Assembly (NCBI GenBank): GCA_022710185.1
Contig: JAKLHK010000025.1
Coordinates: 1-43,142, forward strand
DNA: 43,142 nt
Reading direction: 5' to 3'
Origin: Bacteroidota bacterium
GTDB taxonomy: Bacteria > Bacteroidota > Bacteroidia > Bacteroidales > JAGNHN01
Part shown: piece after piece, positions 25,671 to 34,332 of the stretch
Layout of the letters: each line of letters starts with the position of its first letter
Position numbering within the stretch: the first letter of the stretch is position 1
Notes under the pieces: model-generated
Seen by the model: the letters and a program-made list of their open reading frames with translations, nothing else
Told to the model about the DNA's origin: nothing
Database searches by the model: none
Made by a program: the position numbers and the translations under genes

Positions 25671-27950
25671 TTACTTCACAACAAACCTTCCCCTTCCAAG
25701 CAATTCATTTTCACTGAAGAGCTCAAACAGATAGGTGCCGGAAACCAGTCCCCGGGTATTGACCTTCACCTGATGGTAATGGATCGTATAGTTCAGGTCG
25801 CATACCTTACCAGTGACCGAATAGCAATTCAAGCGAAGCTCACCGAGTTTCTTATCTGATTGAATCGCAATTATGCCTTCATCCTCAAAGGGATTCGGAT
25901 AAACCAATAAGCCGGAATTGCTTTCCCACTCATTAATTCCTACGCCATAAGCATTGATTAGCTTACAGTATGGCTGGCTGGTACCGGCAACATTGCTCAC
26001 GGTAAGGCATACGTTGTGGTTGCCGTTGGTGCTGAAGGTGAAGGTGGGGTTTTGTGCACTGGAGGTATCATCCCCGGCATCGTCGAAGTCCCAGAGCCAG
26101 GCGGTGGGACTATTGGAGGATGCATCGGAAAAGGCCACGGTAGGCATGATGGTCGTGTCGTACGTAAAGTTTGCTACCGGTAGCTCGTTCTGGATGGTGA
26201 CCGTCTGGCACTTCGTATTCATACCCACGCCGTTGGAGGCGGTAAGACAGACGTTGTAGGCCCCCGCGGCACTGAAGCTGTGGGTTGGGTTCTGCAGGCT
26301 GGATGTTGCTCCGGCATCATCGAAGTCCCAAAGCCATGCGGTGGTATTGGAGGAGGAGGAATCGAGGAACTGGACCAGCGGATCCTGGCCCAGGTCGAAG
26401 CCAAAATCGGCCGTGGGGGGATCCGGCATCACCACCAGGCCCATCAGGAAGTCCTCGGTAAGCTTGTCCCGGTATTCGGCCCAACCGCCCAGCAGTACCT
26501 CATAGGTCCTTCTGGAGATCGGCGGGGTGATGTCGCGGGCCAGGTTGATCCCTGCTCCGCCCATACGCCAGTACAGATATACACCCCCGCTGTCGATGCG
26601 CGGAAGATTGGCGGTAACCACTCCTATGTATGCGTTCAGGGTGATACCTGACGGGGGTACGTACACCGAATCAAGCAGGGTGCCCGCACTGCCGCCGGGC
26701 CCGTCATCATCATAGATCATAGCATAAAAGCCCACGGGAGTAGTGGCATTGGCCGTAATATAGAATTGCGAACCGTATATCTTGACGGGATATACCGGCG
26801 GTTCTATGTAGATGGCGATCCCTCCGCCTCCACCGTTCCATCCGAGACCACTGCCATCCTTGATGCCATCGCTGTAATCGAGGTAATAGGTGACCTGGGA
26901 GGTGTCGATGGCAATGATCTCCTGCGTCAGCCGGTCGTTGTCAGGGACCATATCACCGGTTACCCCGCTTAGGGCCGATCTGAAACTGTAATGCCCTTCC
27001 TGTGCAGGGGTGAAGGCATTCGATAAGGTCACCGTGGCCTCAGTCTGTACCCCGAGCCCGGCCACAGCCGCAGTCCCGGTGGACATAACAGCCCCTGAAC
27101 TGCTATATACCGTGTCTTTCACGCTGAAGCCGGTCAACACCTGATTGCCGAAGTTTCTGACATTGGCCTTGAGTGTGTGCGGCTGATCCTTCACAATGAA
27201 GCTGCCCCCGGTGTGGTCGTTGCCGTTCCAGTTCATCCCCCCGTCCGTTACGGCGTAGGTCACACTGTCAGGATAGTAGAACTTTATGGTGAACAGGTCG
27301 TCGGGCAGGGAATCGACCATATTGGTCAGGCCAATTGTTCCTGAAACATTCTCAATGCCAACAATATTATCAAGCGAAGTCTTAGTGCCAAGATCCATCG
27401 ACTGATAGTTGAAGGTGATGGATTTGTCGGCCCTGTTCAGGATGATCTGGAACGTATTGTTGCCCGTATAGGGGGGCGTGGCATTGATCCAGAAGGGAAC
27501 ATCGATGAAGCTGATACAAAGGGTGTCGGGGCTGGAGTAATAATAGCATTTCGCCTGGTTCCCGGCTCCGGTGAAGTTGAGGTCAGAGAGCAGGGGGGCG
27601 ATGAAATTATTGGCTCCGGAACTCAAGGGGATGCTCGCCGCGAAGGGGGACGCAATATTGTCGCCATCGAAGGTGATGAATCCATTGGAACCGATCCAGA
27701 ATTTCGGGGTCGGGTACCAGTAATACTGAAACCCGGAGGATACAGTGAACGGCCCTGCGACATTGTCGTCCGCCAATCCTGTGACCTGGGTTCCGATGGT
27801 GGTGATGTCGAACCAGGAGTAGGCAGGCGGGTTGGTGCTGTAATAGCTGTTCTTCCACACATAACCGTAGGTGTCGGGCCCGCCGGTGTTTTGAGCGCTC
27901 AAGCAGACGCTGAAGGCTAAGAACAATGAAAAGAGTATAACGTTCTTCAT
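25671..27950 (-). CDS. Secreted PKD-domain protein with T9SS type A sorting domain
   Basis: 759 residues. Signal peptide MKNVILFSLFLAFSVCLSAQ. A large N-terminal beta-rich part (WIGSNGFITFDGDN, FQIILNRADKSITFNYQ, nidogen-like in flavour) is followed by a region with GMNWNGNDHTGG and CARDB-like spacing. Two PKD repeats follow (about 525-595 and 600-670), recognised by AWLWDFDDAG, NPT-x-SF and YNVCLT/HNVCLTVSN. The C-terminal about 75 residues (LLVYPNPFEDEGIIAI...LVSGTYLFELF) are a type A sorting domain. Probable surface or extracellular protein; the ligand is not known. The stop is 26 bp from the Fic pseudogene, convergent. Confidence 0.88.
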   Translation of the reverse strand: MKNVILFSLFLAFSVCLSAQNTGGPDTYGYVWKNSYYSTNPPAYSWFDITTIGTQVTGLADDNVAGPFTVSSGFQYYWYPTPKFWIGSNGFITFDGDNIASPFAASIPLSSGANNFIAPLLSDLNFTGAGNQAKCYYYSSPDTLCISFIDVPFWINATPPYTGNNTFQIILNRADKSITFNYQSMDLGTKTSLDNIVGIENVSGTIGLTNMVDSLPDDLFTIKFYYPDSVTYAVTDGGMNWNGNDHTGGSFIVKDQPHTLKANVRNFGNQVLTGFSVKDTVYSSSGAVMSTGTAAVAGLGVQTEATVTLSNAFTPAQEGHYSFRSALSGVTGDMVPDNDRLTQEIIAIDTSQVTYYLDYSDGIKDGSGLGWNGGGGGIAIYIEPPVYPVKIYGSQFYITANATTPVGFYAMIYDDDGPGGSAGTLLDSVYVPPSGITLNAYIGVVTANLPRIDSGGVYLYWRMGGAGINLARDITPPISRRTYEVLLGGWAEYRDKLTEDFLMGLVVMPDPPTADFGFDLGQDPLVQFLDSSSSNTTAWLWDFDDAGATSSLQNPTHSFSAAGAYNVCLTASNGVGMNTKCQTVTIQNELPVANFTYDTTIMPTVAFSDASSNSPTAWLWDFDDAGDDTSSAQNPTFTFSTNGNHNVCLTVSNVAGTSQPYCKLINAYGVGINEWESNSGLLVYPNPFEDEGIIAIQSDKKLGELRLNCYSVTGKVCDLNYTIHYHQVKVNTRGLVSGTYLFELFSENELLGRGRFVVK

Positions 27951-28100
27951 ATCCTGGGTGTATTGGTAATGTACCTGAGGCAGAGGGGTTTTGGCCGCTT
28001 AAGGTACGAAAAAATACGAATGTATTTATTTTGTGGGCGTGTTTAAGTCTATAGTAGATTATTGAACCAAGTGGCTTTTGTATTCTAAAAATTTGAATAA

Positions 28101-28151
28101 TGCACACCGGGATGTGCAAAAAAGTATTATATTTGCACATTCACTTGTGCA
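28101..28151 (+). promoter_or_regulatory. Promoter of the AAA_14 ATPase gene with two identical palindromic operators
   Basis: TGCACA-N6-TGTGCA occurs twice, at 28101-28118 and 28134-28151, exactly 33 bp apart (about three helical turns). TATATTTG at 28128-28135 (perfect TAnnTTTG) lies between them and overlaps the second copy by 2 bp. The second operator ends 1 bp before the ATG at 28153. Binding at both would block initiation, which suggests repression, possibly autoregulation. The binding protein is not known. Confidence 0.7.
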
Positions 28152-28152
28152 T

Positions 28153-29346
28153 ATGTTGCAGCTTATTGACCAGTCAGCAAAACTTATTGAACGCACTCCC
28201 GTTGAGTTCAAGCGTTATCTGTATCACCAGATACGATGGGATCAGCGCTTGATAGGGATTAAGGGTGCACGAGGCACAGGCAAGACAACGCTTCTGCTTC
28301 AGTGGCTGAAAGAGCAGGACTTGATGGCGCATCAAGGTGTGTATATCACTCTGGATGATCTATACTTCAGTAGTAATTCGTTGCTGGACACAGCCAGGGA
28401 ATTCTACCGTCAAGGAGGACAAGTACTTGCCATTGATGAGGTGCATAAGTATAATAATTGGTCATCGGAAATAAAGAACTGTTACGATCTTCTACCTGAT
28501 CTCAAAATTATATTTACAGGATCATCCATCATTGATATCACCCGGCAGGAAGGGGATCTCAGCCGTCGTGTCCTTATGTACGATCTGCAGGGAATGTCGT
28601 ATCGTGAGTTTCTGGGAATCAAAAAGATAGTAGATCTGGCCCCGGTACCTCTGGAAGCAATGATCAGCAATTCGTCTGATTTCGTTAAGGCATTGCCTGC
28701 AGACATCAGACCGGCGGCGTATTTTCAACAATACCTTAGAAGCGGATATTATCCATTTGCTCTGGAAGATGAGGAATCCTTGCATCAACGACTCAATCAA
28801 TTAATACGAACTATTGTAGAATATGATATGGCCGAGCTCCCTGGCTTCGATATTCGCAATGCCAGGAAAATGCTCCAGTTGCTTTATGTTATTGCACAAC
28901 AAGTCCCTTTCAAGCCCAATATCAGCTCACTGGCACTAAAAACAGGAATACACCGAAACTCACTCCCGAATTACCTGCATTATCTTGACCAGGCGCAGCT
29001 TATACGCTTGATATACCCTGCAGGCAGTAGCATTTCCATACTGCAGAAGCCGGAGAAGCTGTTCCTGAACAATACTAACCTTCTTTATACCCTTGCGACA
29101 AATGAACCGGAGAAGGGCAACGTCCGGGAAACATTCTTTCAGTCGCAACTTAGGGTTAATCACAAAGTTGAGATGCCTCTCAAGGGTGACTTTTTTGTGG
29201 ACGATACTTATACTTTTGAGGTAGGGGGCAAGAAAAAATCAAGCAGTCAACTGCAAGGCATTGGTAAGAGTTTTGTAGTGCGCGACGATATCGACACTCC
29301 ACTGCTAGGGATTATTCCATTGTGGGCCTTTGGTTTATTGTATTGA
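28153..29346 (+). CDS. AAA_14 / DUF4143 family ATPase
   Basis: 397 residues from the ATG at 28153 (MLQLIDQSAKLIERTPVEFK), directly after the operator. Walker A is KGARGTGKTTLLLQWL (about 38-45) and Walker B is VLAIDEVHKY (about 91-100), followed by a sensor-like IIFTGSS. DLSRRVLMYDLQGMSYREFL is typical of the AAA_14 family. The C-terminal part (ISSLALKTGIHRNSLPNYLHYL, a winged-helix-like segment, then a DUF4143-like end) completes the family architecture. Such ATPases are common, often variable between strains, and their biological role is unclear. It stands alone between two minus-strand genes. Base use is more AT-rich than its neighbours, which suggests recent transfer. Confidence 0.88.
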   Translation: MLQLIDQSAKLIERTPVEFKRYLYHQIRWDQRLIGIKGARGTGKTTLLLQWLKEQDLMAHQGVYITLDDLYFSSNSLLDTAREFYRQGGQVLAIDEVHKYNNWSSEIKNCYDLLPDLKIIFTGSSIIDITRQEGDLSRRVLMYDLQGMSYREFLGIKKIVDLAPVPLEAMISNSSDFVKALPADIRPAAYFQQYLRSGYYPFALEDEESLHQRLNQLIRTIVEYDMAELPGFDIRNARKMLQLLYVIAQQVPFKPNISSLALKTGIHRNSLPNYLHYLDQAQLIRLIYPAGSSISILQKPEKLFLNNTNLLYTLATNEPEKGNVRETFFQSQLRVNHKVEMPLKGDFFVDDTYTFEVGGKKKSSSQLQGIGKSFVVRDDIDTPLLGIIPLWAFGLLY

Positions 29347-29351
29347 GGAAA

Positions 29352-30677
29352 CTATTTCCTCAACCTCAGCCCAAGAACCATAGCAAATGCCACCACCCCC
29401 AGCATCCAGCGGTAAGCGGCCCCATAATTTTCCCCGTTGCCAGTGGAGGCCAGCATACCCAGCAGTGCCGAGCCGCTCAGCTGCCCCAGGCTGATGAACA
29501 CCGAAAGCAATCCCTGCGCCCTGGCGGTATACGAGCTGAAATCCAGGTGGACCAGGATGTAGCGCAGACTGGGGCTTTCCAGGGTGGACAAACCCAGTCC
29601 GAAGAACAGGGTGGACAACAGGTAAAGGTTTAGGTTTAGTCCCCAGCCGATCAGCGCCAGCGCCAGGCCCATCAGCAGCCAGCCCCCGAGCAGCACCTTT
29701 CGGGGACCGTAGCGGTCGCTAAGGTGCCCGGCGATCCAGTTCCCCAGGGTAAAGAAGACTACGATGGGCAGCAGGAGGTAGCTGGCCCTGGAATCAGTAA
29801 TGCCGGGCATTCCCACCAGGTAACGGGGCAGGAAGATATAGGCGGCCTGGATAACCCCGGTACCAATGCCCAGCATCAGTACAGTCCTGGGAAGGGTATC
29901 GGAAAGTATTCCTCTGGGTAGGAGGGGGTGTGCGTTGTTGAGTTCAAGGCGTCTCAATAGGAAGGATCCGGCCACAACAAGGATACCGAACAGGATGGGA
30001 AACATCCCCTGGGGCCCGGCAATTCGTCCTGCCGTTCCGGACAGGAGCACCGCCAGGGCCCCTACGGCAAGCATTACGGCCATCAACGATTTCCAGGGTA
30101 TGGGCGCTGGCATAGCGGAGGTGGATCGTGGCAGGAAAATGAGCGCAAGGGTGGTGGCACCCAATCCCAGCAGCGCTGCCAGTAAGAACAGGCTTTGCCA
30201 GCCATAGGCATCCAGCAACAGGCCGGCCAGCAAGGGACCGGCGAAGAGCGAAATACCGAACGAGGCCCCGATAAGCCCCAACGCCCGTCCTCTCCGGCCC
30301 TCCGGAATATAGTCGCCCACCAGGCTGGGGGCCAGGGGGAAAATGCCGCTGACGGCGATGCCGCTCAGGGCCCTGGACACCAGCACCAACCCGAAGTGCC
30401 CGGCCTGGGAGGCCAGGAGGGAGGAAAGGCTGAACAAGCCCAGGCTGAACAGCAGTACCCTGCGCTTTCCGTAGCGGTCGGCCAGGCCGGTAAGCACGGG
30501 AAGACTGAGGAGGTTGAACAGGGCATAGAGCGTAAAGGCCCAGCTGAGGATGGAAGGCTCCAGTTGAAACTGCCGGGCCATCCCGGGCAGGCTGGGCCCT
30601 ATGATGGCAAGGTCAAAGGATCCTGCCAGTATCCCTCCGCCCAGGGCGAGAAAAAGACCGGCCTTAATTTCCTTCAT
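29352..30677 (-). CDS. Major facilitator superfamily transporter
   Basis: 441 residues from the ATG at 30677 (MKEIKAGLFLALGGGILAG); the longer frame from 30716 would reach back into the patatin gene. Twelve or more hydrophobic segments are visible. The MFS loop 2-3 motif appears as GLADRYGKRRVLL and is echoed in the second half as GHLSDRYGPRKVLL. RALSGIAVSGIFPLAPSLVGD and GALLGLIGASFGISLFAGPLLAG-type helices resemble drug:H+ antiporters of the DHA family. The substrate cannot be read from the sequence. Its start overlaps the end of the patatin-like gene by 14 bp, so the two are translated from one mRNA. Confidence 0.88.
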   Translation of the reverse strand: MKEIKAGLFLALGGGILAGSFDLAIIGPSLPGMARQFQLEPSILSWAFTLYALFNLLSLPVLTGLADRYGKRRVLLFSLGLFSLSSLLASQAGHFGLVLVSRALSGIAVSGIFPLAPSLVGDYIPEGRRGRALGLIGASFGISLFAGPLLAGLLLDAYGWQSLFLLAALLGLGATTLALIFLPRSTSAMPAPIPWKSLMAVMLAVGALAVLLSGTAGRIAGPQGMFPILFGILVVAGSFLLRRLELNNAHPLLPRGILSDTLPRTVLMLGIGTGVIQAAYIFLPRYLVGMPGITDSRASYLLLPIVVFFTLGNWIAGHLSDRYGPRKVLLGGWLLMGLALALIGWGLNLNLYLLSTLFFGLGLSTLESPSLRYILVHLDFSSYTARAQGLLSVFISLGQLSGSALLGMLASTGNGENYGAAYRWMLGVVAFAMVLGLRLRK

Positions 30678-31437
30678 TCCTGGATGCTTTTTGCAGCGCG
30701 GCCTTCGCAGCTTCATACCCCAGGCGGTAGATCTCCCTGCTATGGGACAGATCGAGCCAGGAATAGGCTTCCAGGCCGCCCGGACTCACCAGCAGGTGCA
30801 GCTTCTCCCGTTTCTCTGCCATCAGTGTGGAGAAACTGAGGTAGAATACCCGTTCGGCTATGCTCACCAGGCTGTGGAAGTCCTCCCGGTATCCCCCGGG
30901 GTTTACATCAACGCCAATGATCTTTCGGCAACGGTCCTCCAACGGCGCTACCGGGAGCATATCGGTGATGCCGCCGTCGATGTATAGTCTGTCATCTATC
31001 CTGACCGGCTGGAAAAGTATGGGTATTGATGCTGAAGCGATGATCCTCGGCATAAGCTCCCCCCGGTCGAAGTACCTCACCTGGCCAGCGTTTAAGTCGG
31101 TGGCGGCGAGAACGAGGGGCAGGTTCAGATCTTCTATCCTTCTGGCCTTCAGATGTTTTTTTAACAAGCGTTCCATCCCCTGGATATTGCCGAGGCCGAG
31201 TTTCGGAATGCTCAGTCCAATGATGCGGAAGAGCTTCTGCTGCAGGAAAACCTCGAGGGCTTCCTCGGGGGTGAACCCGTCAGCAAGGAAGGCCGCAGCG
31301 ATGGCCCCGGCGCTGGTGCCGGCGTAGATCCCCGGCTGTATCCCGGCCTCGTCCAGCGCCTGCGCCACACCCAGGTGCGCAAAGCCCCGCGCCCCGCCTC
31401 CGCTTAATGCCAGTCCGTAATCAAACATCGCCGCCAT
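30664..31437 (-). CDS. Patatin-like phospholipase family protein
   Basis: 257 residues. It shows the three patatin hallmarks in order: oxyanion-hole SGGGARGFAHLG (about 12-23), nucleophile elbow GTSAGAI (Ser about 42), and DGG of the Ser-Asp dyad (YIDGGITDMLP, about 155). There is no signal peptide, so it is probably cytoplasmic or membrane-associated, like RssA-type proteins. Expected activity: acyl hydrolysis of phospholipids or other lipids. It is the first gene of a two-gene unit with the MFS transporter. A weak minus-strand -7 candidate (TACCTTTA) lies at 31459-31466. Confidence 0.9.
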   Translation of the reverse strand: MAAMFDYGLALSGGGARGFAHLGVAQALDEAGIQPGIYAGTSAGAIAAAFLADGFTPEEALEVFLQQKLFRIIGLSIPKLGLGNIQGMERLLKKHLKARRIEDLNLPLVLAATDLNAGQVRYFDRGELMPRIIASASIPILFQPVRIDDRLYIDGGITDMLPVAPLEDRCRKIIGVDVNPGGYREDFHSLVSIAERVFYLSFSTLMAEKREKLHLLVSPGGLEAYSWLDLSHSREIYRLGYEAAKAALQKASRNEGN

Positions 31438-31509
31438 CAGGTTTCAGGTTTGAGAGGCTAAAGGTAGGGATAGCCGTGGGATTGGCGATTGCGATTAGGA
31501 TCAATACGA

Positions 31510-31571
31510 TGCGGAGAATAATTATCTTAATCGCCGCAAAAATGCGGAGAATGTTTCGTATATTTGCCGCA
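31510..31571 (+). promoter_or_regulatory. Promoter of the Fic gene with two TGCGG-N19-CCGCA elements
   Basis: TGCGG at 31510-31514 pairs with CCGCA at 31534-31538, and TGCGG at 31543-31547 with CCGCA at 31567-31571. Both have a 19-bp gap, and the two elements are 33 bp apart. Both left halves extend to TGCGGAGAAT. The perfect -7 element TATATTTG at 31559-31566 lies inside the second one, directly against its right half. This layout suits repression of the Fic gene, 16 bp upstream of its ATG. Confidence 0.65.
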
Positions 31572-31586
31572 ATTCCATTTCAGGCG

Positions 31587-32699
31587 ATGGTACGATATAT
31601 TTATCAGTATGCGGACTGGCCCAGATTCTCCTGGGATGACAAGGTGTTCAGCAGTGTTTTCGGTGAGGTTCGCCATTTGCAGGGGAAAATGGCCGGACAG
31701 ATGAATGCGCTCGGATTCTCCATAGCCGGAGAAGCTATGCTCAGGACGATCACGATGGATGTGGTGAAGTCTTCGGAGATCGAAGGAGAAAGGCTAAACT
31801 ATGAGCAGGTCCGATCGTCGGTTGCTCGGCGATTGGGAATGGATGTTGCGGGTTTGCTTCCTGCCGATCGTAAGGTAGAGGGTGTTGTGGAAATGATGCT
31901 CGATGCTACACAGAACTATGAAGAACCCCTTACACAAGAGCGCCTTTTCGGATGGCATTCAGCGCTTTTCCCCAGCGGCCACAGCGGTATGCATCGAATC
32001 GCTGTTGGTGGCTATAGGAGTGGTGTAATGCAAATCGTTTCAGGAACCCTGGGAAATGAGAAGGTTCACTACGAAGCTATTGCGCCAGCACAAGTGAAAC
32101 AGGAAATGGACCGCTTCCTGGAGTGGTTCAATGAAGAAGCTGGGATCGACCCGGTTCTCAAGTCGGCCGTAGCCCACTTCTGGTTCATCATAATACACCC
32201 TTTCGATGACGGGAACGGCCGGATGGCAAGGGCACTTTCTGATTTGTTGCTCGCTCGCGCTGAACGCAGCCCTGAACGCTTTTATAGTCTATCCAGCCAG
32301 ATTATGACGGAAAGAAAGCGGTATTATGAGGTGTTGCAGAGGGTCCAGTATAGTCGTGGCGATATCACTGAATGGATCAATTGGTTCCTTCACTGCCTGA
32401 GAGATTCATTGATAGAGGCAGAGCATACACTGCAGAACGTATTGACTAAGGCTAAGTTCTGGAGAATATACGACAACTCTGGACTGAATTCCCGCCAGCG
32501 TTTGATGTTGAATAAATTGATGGATGGTTTTGAAGGAAAGTTGACATCATCGAAATGGGCGAAAATCACAAAGTGCTCTCAGGATACCGCCCTGCGTGAC
32601 CTGAAAGACTTGATGGAGAAAGGTATTGTTTTCCAGGACAAGAAAGGGGGTCGAAGCACGAATTACAGGCTGGGTTTCATAATGGATGATGAAGAGTAA
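31587..32699 (+). CDS. Fic family protein with DUF4172-like N-terminus and C-terminal HTH
   Basis: 370 residues from the ATG at 31587 (MVRYIYQYADWPRFSWDD), after a strong -7 element. The N-terminal WPRFSWD resembles the DUF4172 domain often fused to Fic. The inhibitory motif SSEIEGE (about 62-68) and the complete catalytic motif HPFDDGNGR (His204) are both present, so this is an active-type class II Fic AMP-transferase held in check by its own N-terminal helix (family knowledge). The C-terminus (SSKWAKITKCSQDTALRDL...GRSTNYRL) looks like a winged helix-turn-helix and could bind DNA, so the protein may repress its own promoter. The target is unknown. No antitoxin gene lies beside it. Confidence 0.9.
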   Translation: MVRYIYQYADWPRFSWDDKVFSSVFGEVRHLQGKMAGQMNALGFSIAGEAMLRTITMDVVKSSEIEGERLNYEQVRSSVARRLGMDVAGLLPADRKVEGVVEMMLDATQNYEEPLTQERLFGWHSALFPSGHSGMHRIAVGGYRSGVMQIVSGTLGNEKVHYEAIAPAQVKQEMDRFLEWFNEEAGIDPVLKSAVAHFWFIIIHPFDDGNGRMARALSDLLLARAERSPERFYSLSSQIMTERKRYYEVLQRVQYSRGDITEWINWFLHCLRDSLIEAEHTLQNVLTKAKFWRIYDNSGLNSRQRLMLNKLMDGFEGKLTSSKWAKITKCSQDTALRDLKDLMEKGIVFQDKKGGRSTNYRLGFIMDDEE

Positions 32700-32840
32700 T
32701 ATTTTGGTTAACAGTAACTACCAGCGCTTCATGTGTAGCTTCATTCCTGCCAATCTCCCTCAGAGGGCGCGTTTGTCCAAAATCAATCTTCTATATTTCG
32801 GAAGTCATTTATTTTTTTAATAGACAAAACCGGCTATACT

Positions 32841-32861
32841 ACCCACTTCCAACTTCCCACT
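32841..32861. repeat. Three heptamers before aspA
   Basis: ACCCACT, TCCAACT, TCCCACT in phase (consensus NCCNACT), just upstream of the aspA -7 element. Confidence 0.55.
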
Positions 32862-32871
32862 CTAATTCCCC

Positions 32872-32879
32872 TACCTTTG
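32872..32879 (+). promoter_or_regulatory. -7 element of aspA, almost touching the start codon
   Basis: TACCTTTG (perfect TAnnTTTG) ends only 4 bp before the ATG at 32884, so the mRNA would have little or no leader. No TTG at the usual distance. Confidence 0.5.
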
Positions 32880-32883
32880 CACT

Positions 32884-34332
32884 ATGCTAGCCCGTACACG
32901 AACCGAGTCTGACCTCCTGGGTACACGGGAACTACCCGCTGAAGCGCTCTACGGTATCCATTCCCTGCGCGCCAGGGAGAACTTCCCCGATGCCTCTCCC
33001 TTTCCGCTGCCCTGGTATAAGGCGATGGCAATGGTTAAGCTCGCCTACTTCCTGAGCATGGAACGCTTCATTGCAGCGATGGCCGAGGAAGGACTGTCCG
33101 ATAACCTGAGGCAACCCCTGCCGTCGTCTGAAGCCCTATCCGCTTTGGTGACGGTTGCCAGGGAGATGGCTGATGGCGGGTATTTCGAACATTTTATCGT
33201 TCCGGGGATCAGCGGGGGTGCAGGAACCAGCATCAACCTCAACGTCTGCGAGATCCTGGCCAATGCCGCCCTGATCCGGATGGGCGAACAGCCCGGACGT
33301 TATGATCTGGTGGATCCCCTGCTTCACGCCAACGCTTTCCAGAGCACCAACGACGTGGTGCCTTCCGCCCTCCACCTGGCCATGATGGCGGAGCTGAAGG
33401 TGCTGGAAGAGGCCGTGAACGCCCTGAGGGCCAGGGTTGAGGAGAAAGAGCGTGAATTCCTGAACATCCTCCGGCCCGGTTTCACCCAGATGCAGGAAGC
33501 GGTCCCCACCTCCTGGGGAAAGCTGATGGGCTCATACAGCGAGGCCCTTTCCCGCGACTGGTGGAGGATTACCCGCTGCGCCGAGCGGATCAAGGTAGTC
33601 AACCTTGGCGGAGGCGCTGTCGGTACGGGCCTCGGGGTCCCACGCTTCGTGATCATGGATGTGATACAGCAGCTGCAGCGACTCACGGCACTGCCCCTTA
33701 CCCGGGCGGAGCATCTGCCCGACGCCACCGCCAACCACGACGTACTGGCCGAGGTCCACGGCATGCTGAAACCTATGGCCATCAACCTGGAAAAGATGGC
33801 TTCCGACCTTCGCCTGCTCGCTTCCGACCTGGCAGGGCAGGGGCTCCGTATCCCCGGTGTTCAGGCCGGAAGCTCCATTATGCCCGGCAAGGTGAACCCG
33901 GTGATCCCCGAATTCGTGATCAGCGCCTCACACCAGGTATACGCCAACGACGGGCTCATCACCCGGCTCTGTGCCCAGGGGACCCTGGAGCTTAATGCCT
34001 ACCTTCCCTTGATCGGCCAGGCGATGCTTTCCAGTATCGCCTTGCTCATCGCCTCCGCACGAACGTTGGCAATCCACATGATCGCCGGGATGGAACTGGC
34101 TGAATGGGCTACCCACGGCGACGTTCGCCATAGTCCCTCAATAACCACGGCTCTCATTCCATACATTGGCTATCACAAGGCAGGCGAAGTAGCCCGCCGG
34201 ATGAAGGAAGGGGAGATGGATGTATACGAGGCCTGCCTGAGGTTGGGATACCTTTCGGAAGAGCAATTGACCGAAGCCCTGCTTCCTGCCAACCTGCTGA
34301 AACTGGGCTATTCCGTCAAAGACCTTCAATAA
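32884..34332 (+). CDS. aspA: Aspartate ammonia-lyase (aspartase)
   Basis: 482 residues. The N-terminus (SDLLGTRELPAEALYGIHSLRARENF) matches the family from the first residues, so the start at 32884 is sound. Signature motifs of the fumarase/aspartase superfamily are present: FQSTNDVVPSALHLA and GSSIMPGKVNPVIPEFV, with the catalytic serine loop. It splits L-aspartate into fumarate and ammonia in the cytoplasm. Its stop codon TAA shares a base with the ATG of hydF (TAATG), which means translational coupling. Aspartase genes are known neighbours of H-cluster maturase genes, so besides feeding fumarate to metabolism the released ammonia may matter for cofactor assembly (inference). Confidence 0.92.
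   Translation: MLARTRTESDLLGTRELPAEALYGIHSLRARENFPDASPFPLPWYKAMAMVKLAYFLSMERFIAAMAEEGLSDNLRQPLPSSEALSALVTVAREMADGGYFEHFIVPGISGGAGTSINLNVCEILANAALIRMGEQPGRYDLVDPLLHANAFQSTNDVVPSALHLAMMAELKVLEEAVNALRARVEEKEREFLNILRPGFTQMQEAVPTSWGKLMGSYSEALSRDWWRITRCAERIKVVNLGGGAVGTGLGVPRFVIMDVIQQLQRLTALPLTRAEHLPDATANHDVLAEVHGMLKPMAINLEKMASDLRLLASDLAGQGLRIPGVQAGSSIMPGKVNPVIPEFVISASHQVYANDGLITRLCAQGTLELNAYLPLIGQAMLSSIALLIASARTLAIHMIAGMELAEWATHGDVRHSPSITTALIPYIGYHKAGEVARRMKEGEMDVYEACLRLGYLSEEQLTEALLPANLLKLGYSVKDLQ

Noticed and set aside
31407..31586. Extension of the Fic gene upstream to 31407
   Set aside because: It would cover the TAnnTTTG promoter and operator elements and the start of the divergent patatin gene; family homology begins at the ATG at 31587.
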